From JBEISR01 sp044337705 (lineage in GTDB: Bacteria; Planctomycetota; Planctomycetia; Pirellulales; Pirellulaceae): DNA of 64,000 nucleotides. The stretch lies in NCBI GenBank assembly GCA_044337705.1, contig JBIINB010000001.1, positions 66,846 to 130,845 on the forward strand. The letters are read 5' to 3'. A program made the position numbers and the translations under genes. Below are positions 63,061-64,000 of the stretch, one piece after another (the stretch's first letter is position 1; each line of letters opens with the position of its first letter). The notes beneath the pieces were generated by a model that had not been told where the DNA came from, made no database searches, and worked only from the letters and a program-made list of their open reading frames with translations.

Positions 63061-64000
63061 ATGGTGCCGGTTGGTTGCTCAACTCGTAATCGTCAGCATG
63101 TCAGGCCTTTTCCCCTGCCATGCAGGATGTATCCATGGATCTTGCTCTGCGGCAGCTTATTGCTGGCTCTTGGACTGCAAGGCAATCTGGACGCCCAGCC
63201 ACCGAACAACTTTTCCATTGTGAACACTCCTTCGAACCCCACGCTGATCAGCAACCGCAAGCTGGGACCAACCGATGGGCTGGATGTCCTGGTCTACGAC
63301 GTATCGACCATGGACCAAGCGGCGTTTGTCGTGCAGGTCAAAAGGTCGGATGGATTTCCTTTCCCCGCTGATATTGAGATGGAGATCGAACTGTATGTCA
63401 GCCGGTATGGGCCGTCAGCAACTACAGCTCAGAAGTTCACCCTTCCCCAGGGGGCTTTGGAAAAGTCGATTGCGATTCCAGTCGTTGGCCGAAAAACCAC
63501 TTGGGGCATCTCCTGTTCGGTTCAGGGCAGAAGACTGTCAGGCCTTCGGACCGATCGATGGCAGGTTCAAGGAAGTTCCTCTACACCTCAATACCAATCG
63601 CAGTTGTTCGTGCTCGATTCGCACTGGTGGGAATCCTTGGGATGGGAAGGAATCCCCCAGCAACTGGAAGCGATGGAAAAGGAACTGAAGCAAGAAACCG
63701 GTTGGGCCAAACCGCTAGGCGAACTTCGAAACTTGAAAGATGCTTCGATGGAGCCAAGGGGACAGGTCAATCAACTCGTCATCACGGAGTCGGATCCGTG
63801 GGTGACAACTCCCTTGCGCATCCCTTCACGTTGGATCGACCTGGCGGCGTACCCTCTGATCGTTATTTCCCTGTCATCCTGGGCAACACTGGAAGATCTT
63901 CAACAGAAAGCGATGCGTCAGTGGATTCTGTCCGGGGGACGCTGCCTATTCCTAGGCGCTGGAGACCAGGAGATGCAACTTCTTTTTGGAGTTGCACCAC
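63061..64000 (+). CDS. Exported protein, 5' part (runs off the window)
   Basis: An open frame from ATG 63061 to the window end (313 residues visible, no stop). AGGAAAGG lies ahead of this ATG. A signal peptide follows a basic start (ILLCGSLLLALGLQGNLDAQ). The first half is beta-rich. The segment WIDLAAYPLIVISLSSWATL followed by QQKAMRQWILSGGRCLFLGAG resembles planctomycete proteins with a degenerate glutamine-amidotransferase-like fold, in which a strand pair precedes a Gly-Gly turn. ATG 63127 is a possible later start. Confidence 0.75.
   Translation, partial: MVPVGCSTRNRQHVRPFPLPCRMYPWILLCGSLLLALGLQGNLDAQPPNNFSIVNTPSNPTLISNRKLGPTDGLDVLVYDVSTMDQAAFVVQVKRSDGFPFPADIEMEIELYVSRYGPSATTAQKFTLPQGALEKSIAIPVVGRKTTWGISCSVQGRRLSGLRTDRWQVQGSSSTPQYQSQLFVLDSHWWESLGWEGIPQQLEAMEKELKQETGWAKPLGELRNLKDASMEPRGQVNQLVITESDPWVTTPLRIPSRWIDLAAYPLIVISLSSWATLEDLQQKAMRQWILSGGRCLFLGAGDQEMQLLFGVAP

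Overview
The window reads as a chromosomal piece of a planctomycete (Planctomycetota, most likely the Pirellulales side). It is moderately GC-rich. It carries the paired DUF1587/1592/1588/1585 cytochrome-like protein and DUF1552 protein typical of the phylum, a DUF6655-type lipoprotein, a protein kinase with a planctomycete-style N-terminal extension, many Tat or Sec leaders on otherwise anonymous proteins, and frequent GTG/TTG starts. All identifications come from reading the translated sequence; no database search was run.

Layout. 1-1223: 3' part of mnmG, then tRNA-Lys(TTT), itself a substrate of MnmG. 1572-7845: secreted anonymous protein, NHL-type beta-propeller, UPF0104 membrane protein, oligoendopeptidase F, short-chain dehydrogenase. 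7945-13342 (minus): two-gene ABC exporter and a large Ser/Thr kinase fused to a P-loop ATPase. 13831-16459: TruC facing a hemY-pterin dehydratase pair. 16817-20909: DUF1592/DUF1552 pair and a Dabb protein. 21189-25175: translationally coupled anonymous protein and SH3-like protein, then a Tat-exported TIM-barrel protein preceded by a triple 16-bp repeat. 25756-28182: gene-poor island with a GT61 glycosyltransferase, a sulfotransferase and a small membrane ORF. 28759-29747: rplM-rpsI and a terminator. 30053-36095: DUF6655 lipoprotein, LRR-PDZ protein, cysH with an Rrf2 regulator, alpha/beta hydrolase lipoprotein. 36211-42308: DegT aminotransferase, surE, zinc-ribbon/TerB-like protein, AIM24 protein, YHYH protein and PQQ-type propeller. 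42443-50618: PIN-TRAM protein, cyclophilin, RsmD, PP2C phosphatase, SNF2 helicase with an unknown partner, and a coiled-coil protein.

50843-62102 (minus) is the largest functional unit: a Flp/Tad pilus locus of three tandem flp pilins, prepilin peptidase, CpaB, TadZ, TadA, TadB, TadC, two TadE-like pseudopilins and a long TadG-like protein. It is followed by a regulator built like a sigma-54 enhancer-binding protein but with broken catalytic and sigma-54 contact motifs. No secretin (RcpA/CpaC) and no TadD are present in the locus. The window closes with a small membrane protein and the 5' part of a secreted protein that runs off the end.

The observations I would follow first are: the Tad locus without a secretin and with a recent 262-bp pilin duplication; the degenerate regulator with its own palindromic promoter; the palindrome over the cysH-rrf2 promoter; the three 16-bp repeats ending exactly at a start codon; and the small TM protein overlapping the sulfotransferase gene. 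I found no CRISPR array, transposase, phage gene or recognisable defence cassette.
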